Positions 1-5,449 of a stretch of 6,232 nucleotides of DNA are shown here, piece by piece. Source of the stretch: Verrucomicrobiota bacterium. GTDB taxonomy: Bacteria > Verrucomicrobiota > Kiritimatiellia > B70-G9. The DNA lies in contig QNAJ01000093.1 of assembly GCA_003641465.1 (NCBI GenBank), forward strand, positions 1 through 6,232. Reading direction: 5' to 3'. The notes under the pieces are model-generated. The model worked only from the letters and a program-made list of their open reading frames with translations. It was not told the origin of the DNA and searched no databases. The translations under genes and the position numbers were made by a program. Position 1 is the first letter of the stretch, and every line of letters starts with the position of its first letter.

Positions 1-513
1 ATTCTCAAGGCCGATCGGAGTCTGGCAACCGCCTATTTCAGGATGCTGAAGACTGCCTGCGAGCATCTGATCCGCCACGGGTTCACACCGATATTGCTTC
101 TCCACGAGCAGCGTGAAGACCGCGCTCTGGTTGCCCGGACATACGAGGCCCTGGGGCGCCCGCTGCCGACTGTCACCGAGGAAGATCCAGTGGTATTGAA
201 AGGTATCCTGGGCACCGCGGCCTTCGTGTTCGCCTCGCGCTATCACGCCCTGGTATCGGCCCTTTCGCAGGGAATTCCGGCGGTAGCCGTAGGCTGGGCG
301 CACAAATACGACGAGCTGTTCTCTGATTACGGGGTGCCTCAACTCTGCCTGTCTCTGCACAGTGACTGGAGTCGGATCAAAGAACTTCTCGAGCTGCTCA
401 CCAATGAGGAGACCCGGCGCTTGCTGACGAAAGGGATTGCCGAGCGTGCCGAAGTCAACCGTCGCAAGGTGCGGAAAATGTGGAAAGAGGTCGACCACCT
501 GCTCTTCGGTTGA
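1..513 (+). CDS. Polysaccharide pyruvyl transferase family protein, C-terminal part (5' truncated by window)
   Basis: The frame is open from base 1, so the first ATG at 43 is internal and the true start lies upstream. About 170 residues remain. The diagnostic part is FVFASRYHALVSALSQGIPAV followed by a conserved HKYDEL stretch: the S-R-x-H-A-L segment (codons at 235-252), then a Gly-Ile-Pro turn and a lysine. This is the C-terminal signature of the PS_pyruv_trans family (WcaK/CsaB-like, GT-B-like fold). Family members move a pyruvyl group from phosphoenolpyruvate to a sugar, making a ketal on exopolysaccharide or cell-wall glycan. The family also has divergent members of unknown reaction, so the donor and acceptor are inferred. 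The tail is helical and basic and ends at TGA 511-513. A 207-nt gap separates it from the next gene, but the strand and context are shared. Confidence 0.85.
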   Translation: MLKADRSLATAYFRMLKTACEHLIRHGFTPILLLHEQREDRALVARTYEALGRPLPTVTEEDPVVLKGILGTAAFVFASRYHALVSALSQGIPAVAVGWAHKYDELFSDYGVPQLCLSLHSDWSRIKELLELLTNEETRRLLTKGIAERAEVNRRKVRKMWKEVDHLLFG

Positions 514-606
514 CCCGGGTGCGCATCGCGATTTTGCCGAATGGGAAACAGGCCGCGGATAAAAGCGCTGTCCCGCCTCCGGGAAGCGACGGGGACGAAG
601 TCTGGC

Positions 607-674
607 GGGGTCAGGCCCCCGCCTTCAGCGGGGCAAGCCCCGCATTTTGCGGGGCAAGCTTTGATTAGTGATTA
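607..674 (+). repeat. 25-bp dispersed motif, copy A, split by a hairpin insert
   Basis: The left half GGGGTCAGGCC is at 607-617 and the right half TTGATTAGTGATTA is at 661-674. The same two halves occur fused, with no insert, on the minus strand at 4538-4562, where all 25 bases match. Copy A is therefore the same motif with about 43 extra bases between its halves. From memory, GGGGTCAGG-(T/C)CTTGATTA-like strings occur repeatedly in intergenic DNA and near IS200-like or REP-associated transposases in some bacteria. I cannot verify that here, and no transposase is present in this window. Confidence 0.7.
616..659 (+). repeat. GC-rich REP-like hairpin element (about 43 bp) inserted in copy A
   Basis: The element consists of alternating blocks: CCCCGCC (617-623), GCGGGG (628-633), CCCCGC (638-643), GCGGGG (649-654). 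Neighbouring blocks can pair in more than one register. The best stem is GCCCCGCA with TGCGGGGC (637-655, 8 bp, loop TTT). The alternative is CCCCGC with GCGGGG at 617-633. The upstream bases GGCGGGG (604-610) can also pair with 617-623. The exact ends are ambiguous by a few bases because of the C run. It lacks a U-tract, so it is not a typical intrinsic terminator. The block order matches the element at 4215-4263. Confidence 0.65.
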
Positions 675-701
675 AGCGCGGGCCTGTGAACTGGATATTC
701 C

Positions 702-717
702 GCCCCTTCGGTGGGGC
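702..717 (+). promoter_or_regulatory. Hairpin over the Shine-Dalgarno-like GGGG of the GT2 gene
   Basis: GCCCC (702-706) can pair with GGGGC (713-717) around the loop TTCGGT. The GGGG is the only Shine-Dalgarno-like stretch close to the start at 721 and would be buried in the stem, 3 nt before the start codon. It may limit translation or couple it to another event. It may also be just another GC-rich repeat remnant like those upstream. Confidence 0.35.
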
Positions 718-720
718 AGA

Positions 721-1695
721 GTGGAGATGACCAACGAGCTGGTCAGCGTAGTCATTCCCTGCTTCCAAGCGGCTGAGTATGTCGGCGAGGCCATAGAGAG
801 TGCACTGGCGCAGACTCACCCCTCGGTGGAAGTCATCGTTGTTGATGACGGGTCGAGCGATGGAACTGTGGAGGTCGTACAGCAGTTCGGGAAGCGGGTG
901 AAACTGCTGCAGGAACCCCATCGGGGAGCCGCCGCCGCGCGGAACCGAGGCTGGCGGACAGCCCGCGGCGAGTATGTCCAGTTCCTGGATGCCGACGATC
1001 TTCTCCATCCGGAGAAGATCGCGCGCCAACTACAGGCGGCCGGCGGGTCGCGACGGGAGATTGTTTTTTGCGATTGCGAGATCGTCTCGCTATCCGGAGA
1101 AGCGGTGAGGATCCCTGCGCTCGGGCCGTATACGGGAGGAGATCCGGTCGTGTTCCTGCTCCGCTATCAGGTTTTGACGGCGGCGGCTCTCTATCCGAAG
1201 ACGTTGCTTCAAAGAGTCGGTGGATTTGATGAAGATCTTCCTTGCGCCCAGGAATTCGATCTTAATCTGAGAATTGCATGCCTCGGCGGCGCGCTGCGTT
1301 ATGTGCCGTCGAAACTTTGTACCTGGCGTCAACGTCCGGGCAGCATTTCCAGTCATGAGGCGCAGGTATTTATGCAGTTTCCGCGGATCGTGACCCGGGC
1401 GAAGGAGCTCCTGGAGAGAAGTGGTCAGCTCACTCCGTCACGGCGACTGGCTCTCGCAGAGGCGCTTGCCCGCGCGGGCCGGTATCTCCTGCGTCGGGGA
1501 CACTCCGCAGAAGGGCGCCGCTGCCTTCGCCTGGCAGAGGGGATCGACCGCACGGGAGCGCGGGCGGTGTATTCACGGCCGGCGCGGCTGCTGCTGCCGC
1601 TGCTGGGAGCCGAAGGGGTTGAACGTCTGGCGGTGATGCGGCGCTCCCGGCAAGCTGGGGGCAGGTCACAGCGCAGGAAACCGCCGGGGAATTGA
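721..1695 (+). CDS. Family GT2 glycosyltransferase (GT-A fold)
   Basis: A 324-residue inverting-type sugar transferase, predicted to act at the cytoplasmic side of the membrane in glycan assembly. The N-terminal GT-A domain opens with LVSVVIPCFQAAEYV (residues 7-21). The nucleotide-binding DDGSSDGT is at 42-49, the RNRG segment at 74-77, and the metal-binding LDADD at 89-93 (DxD). The acceptor-side QEFDLNLR is at 177-184, where the family expects an (E/Q)(D/E)xD-like motif. The last 90 or so residues are helical, rich in Arg, Ala and Leu, and end in a basic tail, a common extension in this family. The start is either GTG 721 or ATG 727. GGAG abuts ATG 727 and is too close to serve it, while GGGG at 713-716 is usable for either. 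The stop lies 4 nt before the next gene. Donor and acceptor sugars cannot be told from sequence. Confidence 0.9.
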   Translation: MEMTNELVSVVIPCFQAAEYVGEAIESALAQTHPSVEVIVVDDGSSDGTVEVVQQFGKRVKLLQEPHRGAAAARNRGWRTARGEYVQFLDADDLLHPEKIARQLQAAGGSRREIVFCDCEIVSLSGEAVRIPALGPYTGGDPVVFLLRYQVLTAAALYPKTLLQRVGGFDEDLPCAQEFDLNLRIACLGGALRYVPSKLCTWRQRPGSISSHEAQVFMQFPRIVTRAKELLERSGQLTPSRRLALAEALARAGRYLLRRGHSAEGRRCLRLAEGIDRTGARAVYSRPARLLLPLLGAEGVERLAVMRRSRQAGGRSQRRKPPGN

Positions 1696-1699
1696 AGGC

Positions 1700-2848
1700 A
1701 TGCCGGTACGACTCTTTCAACCCTATCCCTCCTACCGGTCCCCGCTGCGTGTACCGCCGGAAGAGCGGGTTTCCTGTCCGGTGCCGGTATTCTTCATCCG
1801 TTATCGCTACCCGCATCACTCGGCAGCTTCGGGCTATGACCGGCTGTGTGACTATGTGGGTGAGACGATCGGGTTGAGCCGCACTTTCTACTGGCTGGGA
1901 GAGACTGTCCTGCGGCCGGTGGGCATGTACCTGGCGCGGGCGGGTGGGCATTTTGAATATTCCCGGTACGACTTCGTACTGGAGCTGGAGGCGATGCGCC
2001 ATTTCCTCCGCCATCGGAATTCGGTCTATCACTTTGTCTACGCGGAAAAGAGTTATTACTTGATGTGCCGTCTGGCCGGCCGGAACGGCAACCGGCTGGT
2101 CGGCACGGTGCATCACCCCCCGGAGCATATCCAATGGCTTTTCCGCAGTACGGACCATTTCCGGCGGTTGGATCTGGTGATCGTGGTGTCCCGCGCACAG
2201 CTTGCCTATTGGACGCGATTGTTGGGTGAGGAGCGCGTTCGCTACGTGCCCTACGCGGTGGACACCACCTACTTCAGCCCCTCGAACGAGGAGCGGGATA
2301 TAAGTCGCCTGCGCCTGATTTTCGTGGGTCACCACGAGCGTGACTTCGACCTGCTGGCCAAACTCGTGCCGCGTCTGCTCGCCGAAATCACGGAAGCCGA
2401 GCTGGTCATGATCTCACGGGACGCCCGGTGCGGGGAGATCGCGGCGTCGCATCCACGGGCCCATTGGAAGAGACGCGTCTCCGACCGGGAGTATCTCTCG
2501 CTTCTGCAGTCCGCGGATCTGATGATCCTCCCACTCCGCCGCAGTACGACGTGCACGGCGGTACTGGAGGCACTGGCTTGCGGTGTTCCGGTGGTGACCA
2601 CGCAGGGAGGGATTGAAGATTATCTCAGCAACCAGTGCAGTCGCGTGGTGCCGCCGGGTGATGTAGACGGAATGCTGGAATGTTGCCGCGGCCTCCTGCG
2701 GGATCAGGAAAGATTGGCAGCCATGCGCCAGGCGGCGCGTGGGTGGGCGATGCGGTTTTCGTGGAGGGAGACCGCGCGGAAGATGGTGGCGCTTTATGCC
2801 GGGCTGTTCGGGGAGGAGGCGACAGTGTCACAGGCGGGAGAAGACTGA
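1700..2848 (+). CDS. Family GT4-like glycosyltransferase (GT-B fold), atypical EX7E motif
   Basis: A 382-residue GT-B enzyme. The N-terminal half carries RYRYPHHSAASGYDRL (34-49), a loop before the first helix as in GT4 enzymes, and a THH-type segment VGTVHHPPEH. The second Rossmann domain begins near LIFVGHHERD (about 206-215). The donor-site region reads TTCTAVLEALACGVPVVTTQGG, with Glu290 as the second Glu of EX7E. The first Glu position is Ser282. Some GT4 subgroups have an A-T-A-N-N-A-L-L-E version here, so this is more likely subgroup-typical than a dead enzyme. The PPGD motif and a C-terminal helix (FSWRETARKMV) complete the fold. ATG 1700 is chosen: GGGGA (1686-1690) lies 9 nt upstream and the gap from the previous stop is 4 nt. 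Residues 1-27 precede the first core strand, so a start at GTG 1781 cannot be excluded, though it has no clear ribosome site. Confidence 0.88.
   Translation: MPVRLFQPYPSYRSPLRVPPEERVSCPVPVFFIRYRYPHHSAASGYDRLCDYVGETIGLSRTFYWLGETVLRPVGMYLARAGGHFEYSRYDFVLELEAMRHFLRHRNSVYHFVYAEKSYYLMCRLAGRNGNRLVGTVHHPPEHIQWLFRSTDHFRRLDLVIVVSRAQLAYWTRLLGEERVRYVPYAVDTTYFSPSNEERDISRLRLIFVGHHERDFDLLAKLVPRLLAEITEAELVMISRDARCGEIAASHPRAHWKRRVSDREYLSLLQSADLMILPLRRSTTCTAVLEALACGVPVVTTQGGIEDYLSNQCSRVVPPGDVDGMLECCRGLLRDQERLAAMRQAARGWAMRFSWRETARKMVALYAGLFGEEATVSQAGED
2836..2840 (+). promoter_or_regulatory. Ribosome binding site GGGAG deciding the 2848 start
   Basis: GGGAG lies 7 nt before ATG 2848, inside the 3' end of the preceding gene. 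It favours this start over the in-frame upstream start at 2680, which would add 56 unrelated residues and overlap the previous gene by 169 nt. Confidence 0.75.
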
Positions 2849-4005
2849 TGCAGGCCGAACGCCAGAGGGTGCTGCATGTTCTCGTCGGCTTGGGTACCGA
2901 GGGCGTTGTCGGGGGAGCGGAGCGGGAGGCCCTTGACCTGATGATGCGACTGGAGGAACACGGGCAGTATGAGCCTCATGCAGCGGTTCTGGGCCGAAAA
3001 GATCCGCAATTCAGCGAACCGTTACCAGCCGGCCGGATTCACTACATGGATCTGCCCTATTCGCTCGGTCTCGGCGCCCACATCTTCACGGCCGCACGCC
3101 GACTGCGCGCACACCTGCGGCACATCAATCCGGTGCTGGTGCACAGCCATCTCTGGCTGCCGGACCTAGTAACCGCATTGGCAGTGGCGGGAACTCCCAT
3201 TATGCACATCCCTCACCTGCACGATACCCGCGAATGGATGGCGGCGGCTGACTGGCGATGCCGCTTGCGCCGCGTCCTTTACCGGCTGGCTACGCGCCGG
3301 CTGCGCACGCGCTTTGTGGCCTGCGCCGAGGCCGTGCGCCAATATGTCGCTCGGCACCTCGCAATTCCGGCAGAGCGCATAACCGTGGTGCGCTATGGCG
3401 TCCCTGTGGAGCGGTGGCACCCGAGTCGTTCGGTACCGGTGGATGGGAGCCGGATGCGCATCGTGGGCTGCGCGGGACGTCTGGTGCCCGAAAAAGGGCA
3501 GGATGTGCTCATCCGTGCGGTTGCCAAGCTTGCCCAGGCCGGGCGGACAGTGACTCTTCGCCTGGCTGGTGGTATGCGCCGGACCGGCGAAGAGTTCGCC
3601 GGGCTGGCGCGGCGCCTGGGACTTGCCGAGCAGGTGGAATTCCTGGGCAGAGTGAGGGACATGAGATCTTTCTATGATGGGCTGGATGTGTATGTTCTGC
3701 CTTCACGCTCCTCAGAGGGACTTCCCGTGAGCATCCTGGAGGCGATGGCCATGCGGCGTCCGGTAATCGCCACGGATGTGGCCGGGGTCCGTGAAGCGAT
3801 AACCAATGGAGTACAGGGCTACGTGGTGCCGCCGGGGGACGCCGATGCACTGGCACAGGCTTTGGATCGTCTGTTGCGGGATCCGGCCACCGCGGCGAGG
3901 ATGGGTGATTCCGGGCGGCGCCGCGTGGAAGAGGAATTCACCCTGGAGCGGATGACTGCCGAAATGGTGCGGTTCTACGACCGAATCCTGGGCGCCGGGA
4001 TATGA
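2848..4005 (+). CDS. Family GT4 glycosyltransferase (GT-B fold)
   Basis: A 385-residue retaining-type GT4 enzyme with a full set of motifs. The N-terminal domain has VLHVLVGLG (8-16), then GGAERE at 22-27, the glycine loop before the first helix. VHSHLW is at 98-103. The C-terminal donor domain begins at GCAGRLVPEKG (207-217), where Arg211 and Lys216 are the usual phosphate-contacting residues. EX7E is intact (Glu290 and Glu298 in SEGLPVSILEAMAMRRPV), followed by GYVVPPGDADALA and a C-terminal helix (FTLERMTAEMVRFYDRIL). Length is normal for the family. The start overlaps the previous stop by one base (TGATG), typical of translational coupling, so the two GT4 genes are probably made together. 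The substrate is unknown, and the nearest comparison is with exopolysaccharide or O-antigen chain-extending enzymes. Confidence 0.93.
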   Translation: MQAERQRVLHVLVGLGTEGVVGGAEREALDLMMRLEEHGQYEPHAAVLGRKDPQFSEPLPAGRIHYMDLPYSLGLGAHIFTAARRLRAHLRHINPVLVHSHLWLPDLVTALAVAGTPIMHIPHLHDTREWMAAADWRCRLRRVLYRLATRRLRTRFVACAEAVRQYVARHLAIPAERITVVRYGVPVERWHPSRSVPVDGSRMRIVGCAGRLVPEKGQDVLIRAVAKLAQAGRTVTLRLAGGMRRTGEEFAGLARRLGLAEQVEFLGRVRDMRSFYDGLDVYVLPSRSSEGLPVSILEAMAMRRPVIATDVAGVREAITNGVQGYVVPPGDADALAQALDRLLRDPATAARMGDSGRRRVEEEFTLERMTAEMVRFYDRILGAGI

Positions 4006-4111
4006 AGCCAGTTGCTCAGTCTGCGGGATCGAAAGGTCAGGATCTGGGAATCTACCACAACAGCGACGGGTCGTCCCGCCTGAAGAGGGGCTGGACCTGT
4101 TTAGCAGAGAG

Positions 4112-4338
4112 CTTCCAAAGGTTGGAACTCTTTAGAGCAAAATTTCCAGGGTTCGGAACTTTTTCTGCCAAAACTTCCAAAGTTTGGAACTTCTCAGTCG
4201 AAAAATGTCCAAGGCCCCGACATCTGGCGGGGCGAGCCTCGCCCCGATATTCATCGGGGCGGGTTTGGAACTTTTTACACGAAAACTTCCAAGGTTTGGA
4301 ACTTTTTGTATAGAAACTTCCAAAGCTTGGAACTTTTT
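4112..4338 (+). repeat. Tandem array of six 31-bp dyad repeats
   Basis: Units start at 4112, 4143, 4174, 4206, 4286 and 4317. The consensus core is CTTCCAA(A/G)GTTTGGAAC followed by TTTTT, about 5 variable bases, and AAAA. Lengths are 31, 31, 32, 31 (after removing a 49-bp insert) and 31, with the last unit ending after its T run. TTCCAA pairs with TTGGAA. The flanking A and T runs extend the dyad symmetry with a C-C mismatch, so each unit can form a hairpin with a T run on either strand. A second register, GGAAC-TTTT pairing with AAAAC-TTCC, also exists. The variable part is too short for CRISPR spacers. It could be a set of weak bidirectional terminators, a protein-binding array, or a structural repeat family. 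Confidence 0.85.
4215..4263 (+). repeat. GC-rich REP-like hairpin element (49 bp) inserted in dyad unit 4
   Basis: Unit 4 reads TGTCCAAGG, then 49 foreign GC-rich bases, then TTTGGAACTTTTT. Removing 4215-4263 restores a 31-bp unit. The blocks are CCCCG (4215-4219), GGCGGGGCGAG (4226-4236), CTCGCCCCG (4238-4246), CGGGGCGGG (4255-4263). The best stem is GCCCCGAT with ATCGGGGC (4241-4260, 8 bp, loop ATTC). The alternative is GGGGCGAG with CTCGCCCC (4229-4245). A GG at both borders could be a 2-bp target duplication or chance. The same four-block order is present at 616-659. Confidence 0.75.
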
Positions 4339-4361
4339 CTTGGTGAGTCTTAAGCTGCCTT

Positions 4362-4396
4362 CTCGGCGTTTTCCGGGTCCGCCGGAGGGAACCGAG
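4362..4396 (+). other. Weak two-layer dyad in the intergenic region
   Basis: CTCGG (4362-4366) can pair with CCGAG (4392-4396), and inside it TCCGG (4372-4376) with CCGGA (4382-4386) around GTCCG. The stems are short and no T run follows, so this may be an RNA fold or chance in GC-rich DNA. Confidence 0.2.
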
Positions 4397-4510
4397 ATGT
4401 GGAATCTTTGGCGATGCAGGCTTACAGAGGTCTACGCCGCTGAAGCGGAATCGGGAACTTGTTGTTCTCAGGTTCTCCAGGCAGTGGGGCAGCACGCGGC
4501 GTTTGGTCTG

Positions 4511-4533
4511 CCCGCGGGGGGCTTTCCCGCGGG
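4511..4533 (+). repeat. Strong GC hairpin next to motif copy B
   Basis: CCCGCGGG (4511-4518) pairs with CCCGCGGG (4526-4533) around GGGCTTT, giving an 8-bp all-GC stem. Each arm is itself a palindrome. It sits 4 nt from the 25-bp motif at 4538, as a hairpin next to a conserved end sequence would in REP or MITE-like elements. No U run follows on the + strand, so it does not look like a standard terminator. Confidence 0.65.
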
Positions 4534-4537
4534 TTCA

Positions 4538-4562
4538 TAATCACTAATCAAGGCCTGACCCC
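4538..4562 (-). repeat. 25-bp dispersed motif, copy B, intact and inverted relative to copy A
   Basis: Read on the minus strand it is GGGGTCAGGCC directly followed by TTGATTAGTGATTA, matching both halves of copy A (607-617 and 661-674) exactly. The GGGG ends of the two copies face outward, bracketing 607-4562. Its last bases run straight into the GGAG ribosome site of the next gene. Confidence 0.75.
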
Positions 4563-4566
4563 GGAG
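4563..4566 (+). promoter_or_regulatory. GGAG ribosome binding site adjoining the repeat
   Basis: GGAG sits 3 nt before ATG 4570, a little closer than the usual 5-9 nt. It lies immediately after copy B and supports the ATG 4570 start. The longer frame from TTG 4459 would translate the hairpin and the motif. Confidence 0.5.
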
Positions 4567-4569
4567 CTG

Positions 4570-5445
4570 ATGAGGATCTACGGAGTCGGTGTGGTACGGA
4601 ATGAGGCGGACGTGGTCGGGCAGAGCGTGCTGTGGGCGGCGCGGTTCTGTGACCGGATATTCATCTGGGACTTGGGCAGCGATGACAACACCGTCGAAAT
4701 ACTGCGCTCGCTGCCTGCGGAGAAGATCCGCGTAAAGGAAAAGCCGGGAACGCCCTACCGCAGCGCACTGCGCGGCGAGATCGCTAACCAGATTCGGGCG
4801 GATCTTGGGGAAGAGGACTGGATCTACATTCTGGATGCCGACGAGTTCCTGGTGGGTGATCCGTTGCCGGTCCTGCAGCGGGCACGGCGGTGCGGGGCAT
4901 ACCTGGTGGGAGCGTGGCAGGCGAACTTTTTCCCGACCGAGAAGACCCTTTCCGAGCTGGATCGTCTGGGTGAAGAACAATGGTGCCGAATCCCCCTGGA
5001 AAAGAGGCTCCGTTACTATCGGCTGGAATGGTTCGAATGGCGTTTCATCAGAATGTCTCCGGAGCTGCAGTGGATTACAGAGGGTGACTACAGCGTATTC
5101 CGGTTGTCCTCTGGCGCTTTTCCGAAACGGTGCCGGGAGGGCATGGTCGTGAGACACTATCGCTATCGTTCCCCGGCACAGGTTCGGCTGCGGTATCGCA
5201 CTCGCATCGAGGCGGCCGGCTCCGGTGCGCGGCGCTTCCGCTACGAGAGTACGCCCGACTTCCGGGCACTGGTGCGTCCGGCACGCCGCCTGGTCCGGTG
5301 GCCGGAAGATCAGCCTGAGCTGGTGGTTCCTCGGGCGGAGTTCATGCGGGCGCGGATAAGGCTATTGTACTGGCGGGTGAGGCGGAAAGTTGCCCGGATG
5401 CAGGAGCAGCACCGGGAACGGAGGGTGACCACTTCCGAGGCGTAG
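4570..5445 (+). CDS. Family GT2 glycosyltransferase, WaaE/KdtX-like subgroup
   Basis: A 291-residue GT-A enzyme. It opens with RIYGVGVVRNEADVVGQSV (residues 2-20), the V-(x)-R/K-N-E start typical of the subgroup that includes LPS-core glucosyltransferases. IWDLGSDDNT (32-41) takes the place of the usual D-x-G-S-x-D-x-T nucleotide site. YILDADEFL (86-94) supplies the metal-binding D89-x-D91. A later segment, VVRHYRYRSPAQVRLRYRTR with His196, matches the H-Y-x-x-R-S-P-x-Q feature of this subgroup. The C-terminal third is very basic and helical (VRRKVARMQEQHRERR), which may help it sit at the membrane surface. ATG 4570 is preferred over the in-frame TTG 4459 because homology begins at residue 2 and the upstream bases are repeat sequence. 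It ends 4 nt before the next gene. The subgroup is recognised with fair confidence, the acceptor is not. Confidence 0.88.
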   Translation: MRIYGVGVVRNEADVVGQSVLWAARFCDRIFIWDLGSDDNTVEILRSLPAEKIRVKEKPGTPYRSALRGEIANQIRADLGEEDWIYILDADEFLVGDPLPVLQRARRCGAYLVGAWQANFFPTEKTLSELDRLGEEQWCRIPLEKRLRYYRLEWFEWRFIRMSPELQWITEGDYSVFRLSSGAFPKRCREGMVVRHYRYRSPAQVRLRYRTRIEAAGSGARRFRYESTPDFRALVRPARRLVRWPEDQPELVVPRAEFMRARIRLLYWRVRRKVARMQEQHRERRVTTSEA

Positions 5446-5449
5446 CATC

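Larger units (their letters stand above)
4006..4569 (+). other. 564-nt repeat-rich intergenic region
   Basis: No credible gene is seen on either strand. From left to right it holds about 106 nt with nothing convincing (4006-4111), a six-unit 31-bp dyad array (4112-4338) with a 49-bp hairpin insert, about 170 nt with one weak dyad, a strong GC hairpin (4511-4533), the 25-bp motif copy B, and the ribosome site of the next gene. Open frames here translate the repeats (LELF, WNF and similar peptides) in shifting frames and show no protein family. Confidence 0.8.

Noticed and set aside
534..563. Possible sigma70-like promoter, TTGCCG and GATAAA 18 nt apart
   Set aside because: Each hexamer matches the consensus at only 4 of 6 positions, the host is unknown, and such matches arise often by chance.
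637..664. Intrinsic terminator after the pyruvyl transferase gene
   Set aside because: The stem is strong but is followed by AAGCTTTGATT rather than a U run, and the block structure fits a repeat element better.
2680..2847. Upstream start at 2680 for the second GT4 gene
   Set aside because: It would overlap the previous gene by 169 nt and add 56 Gly/Arg-rich residues with no family match. ATG 2848 has a good GGGAG and a TGATG junction.
4002..4313. Possible 103-residue protein starting in an ATGA overlap with the GT4 stop
   Set aside because: The start looks operon-like, but most of the frame translates the 31-bp dyad array and the 49-bp insert. Because 31 is not a multiple of 3, the peptide cycles through three unrelated readings (RLELF, FGTF, VWNF). 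No family is recognised and no ribosome site is evident.
4112..4338. CRISPR array
   Set aside because: The repeats are regular, but only about 5-10 bases vary between them, far below spacer length. No cas gene is nearby, and the A/T flanks are part of the dyad.
4052..4495. Long minus-strand open frame across the intergenic region
   Set aside because: It is the minus-strand reading of the same dyad array, made of Lys, Phe and Trp repeats in shifting frames. Nothing like a conserved domain is seen.
4459..4569. In-frame N-terminal extension of the GT2 gene from TTG 4459
   Set aside because: The extra residues are encoded by the GC hairpin and the 25-bp motif. GT2 similarity begins at the residues just after ATG 4570, which has GGAG upstream.
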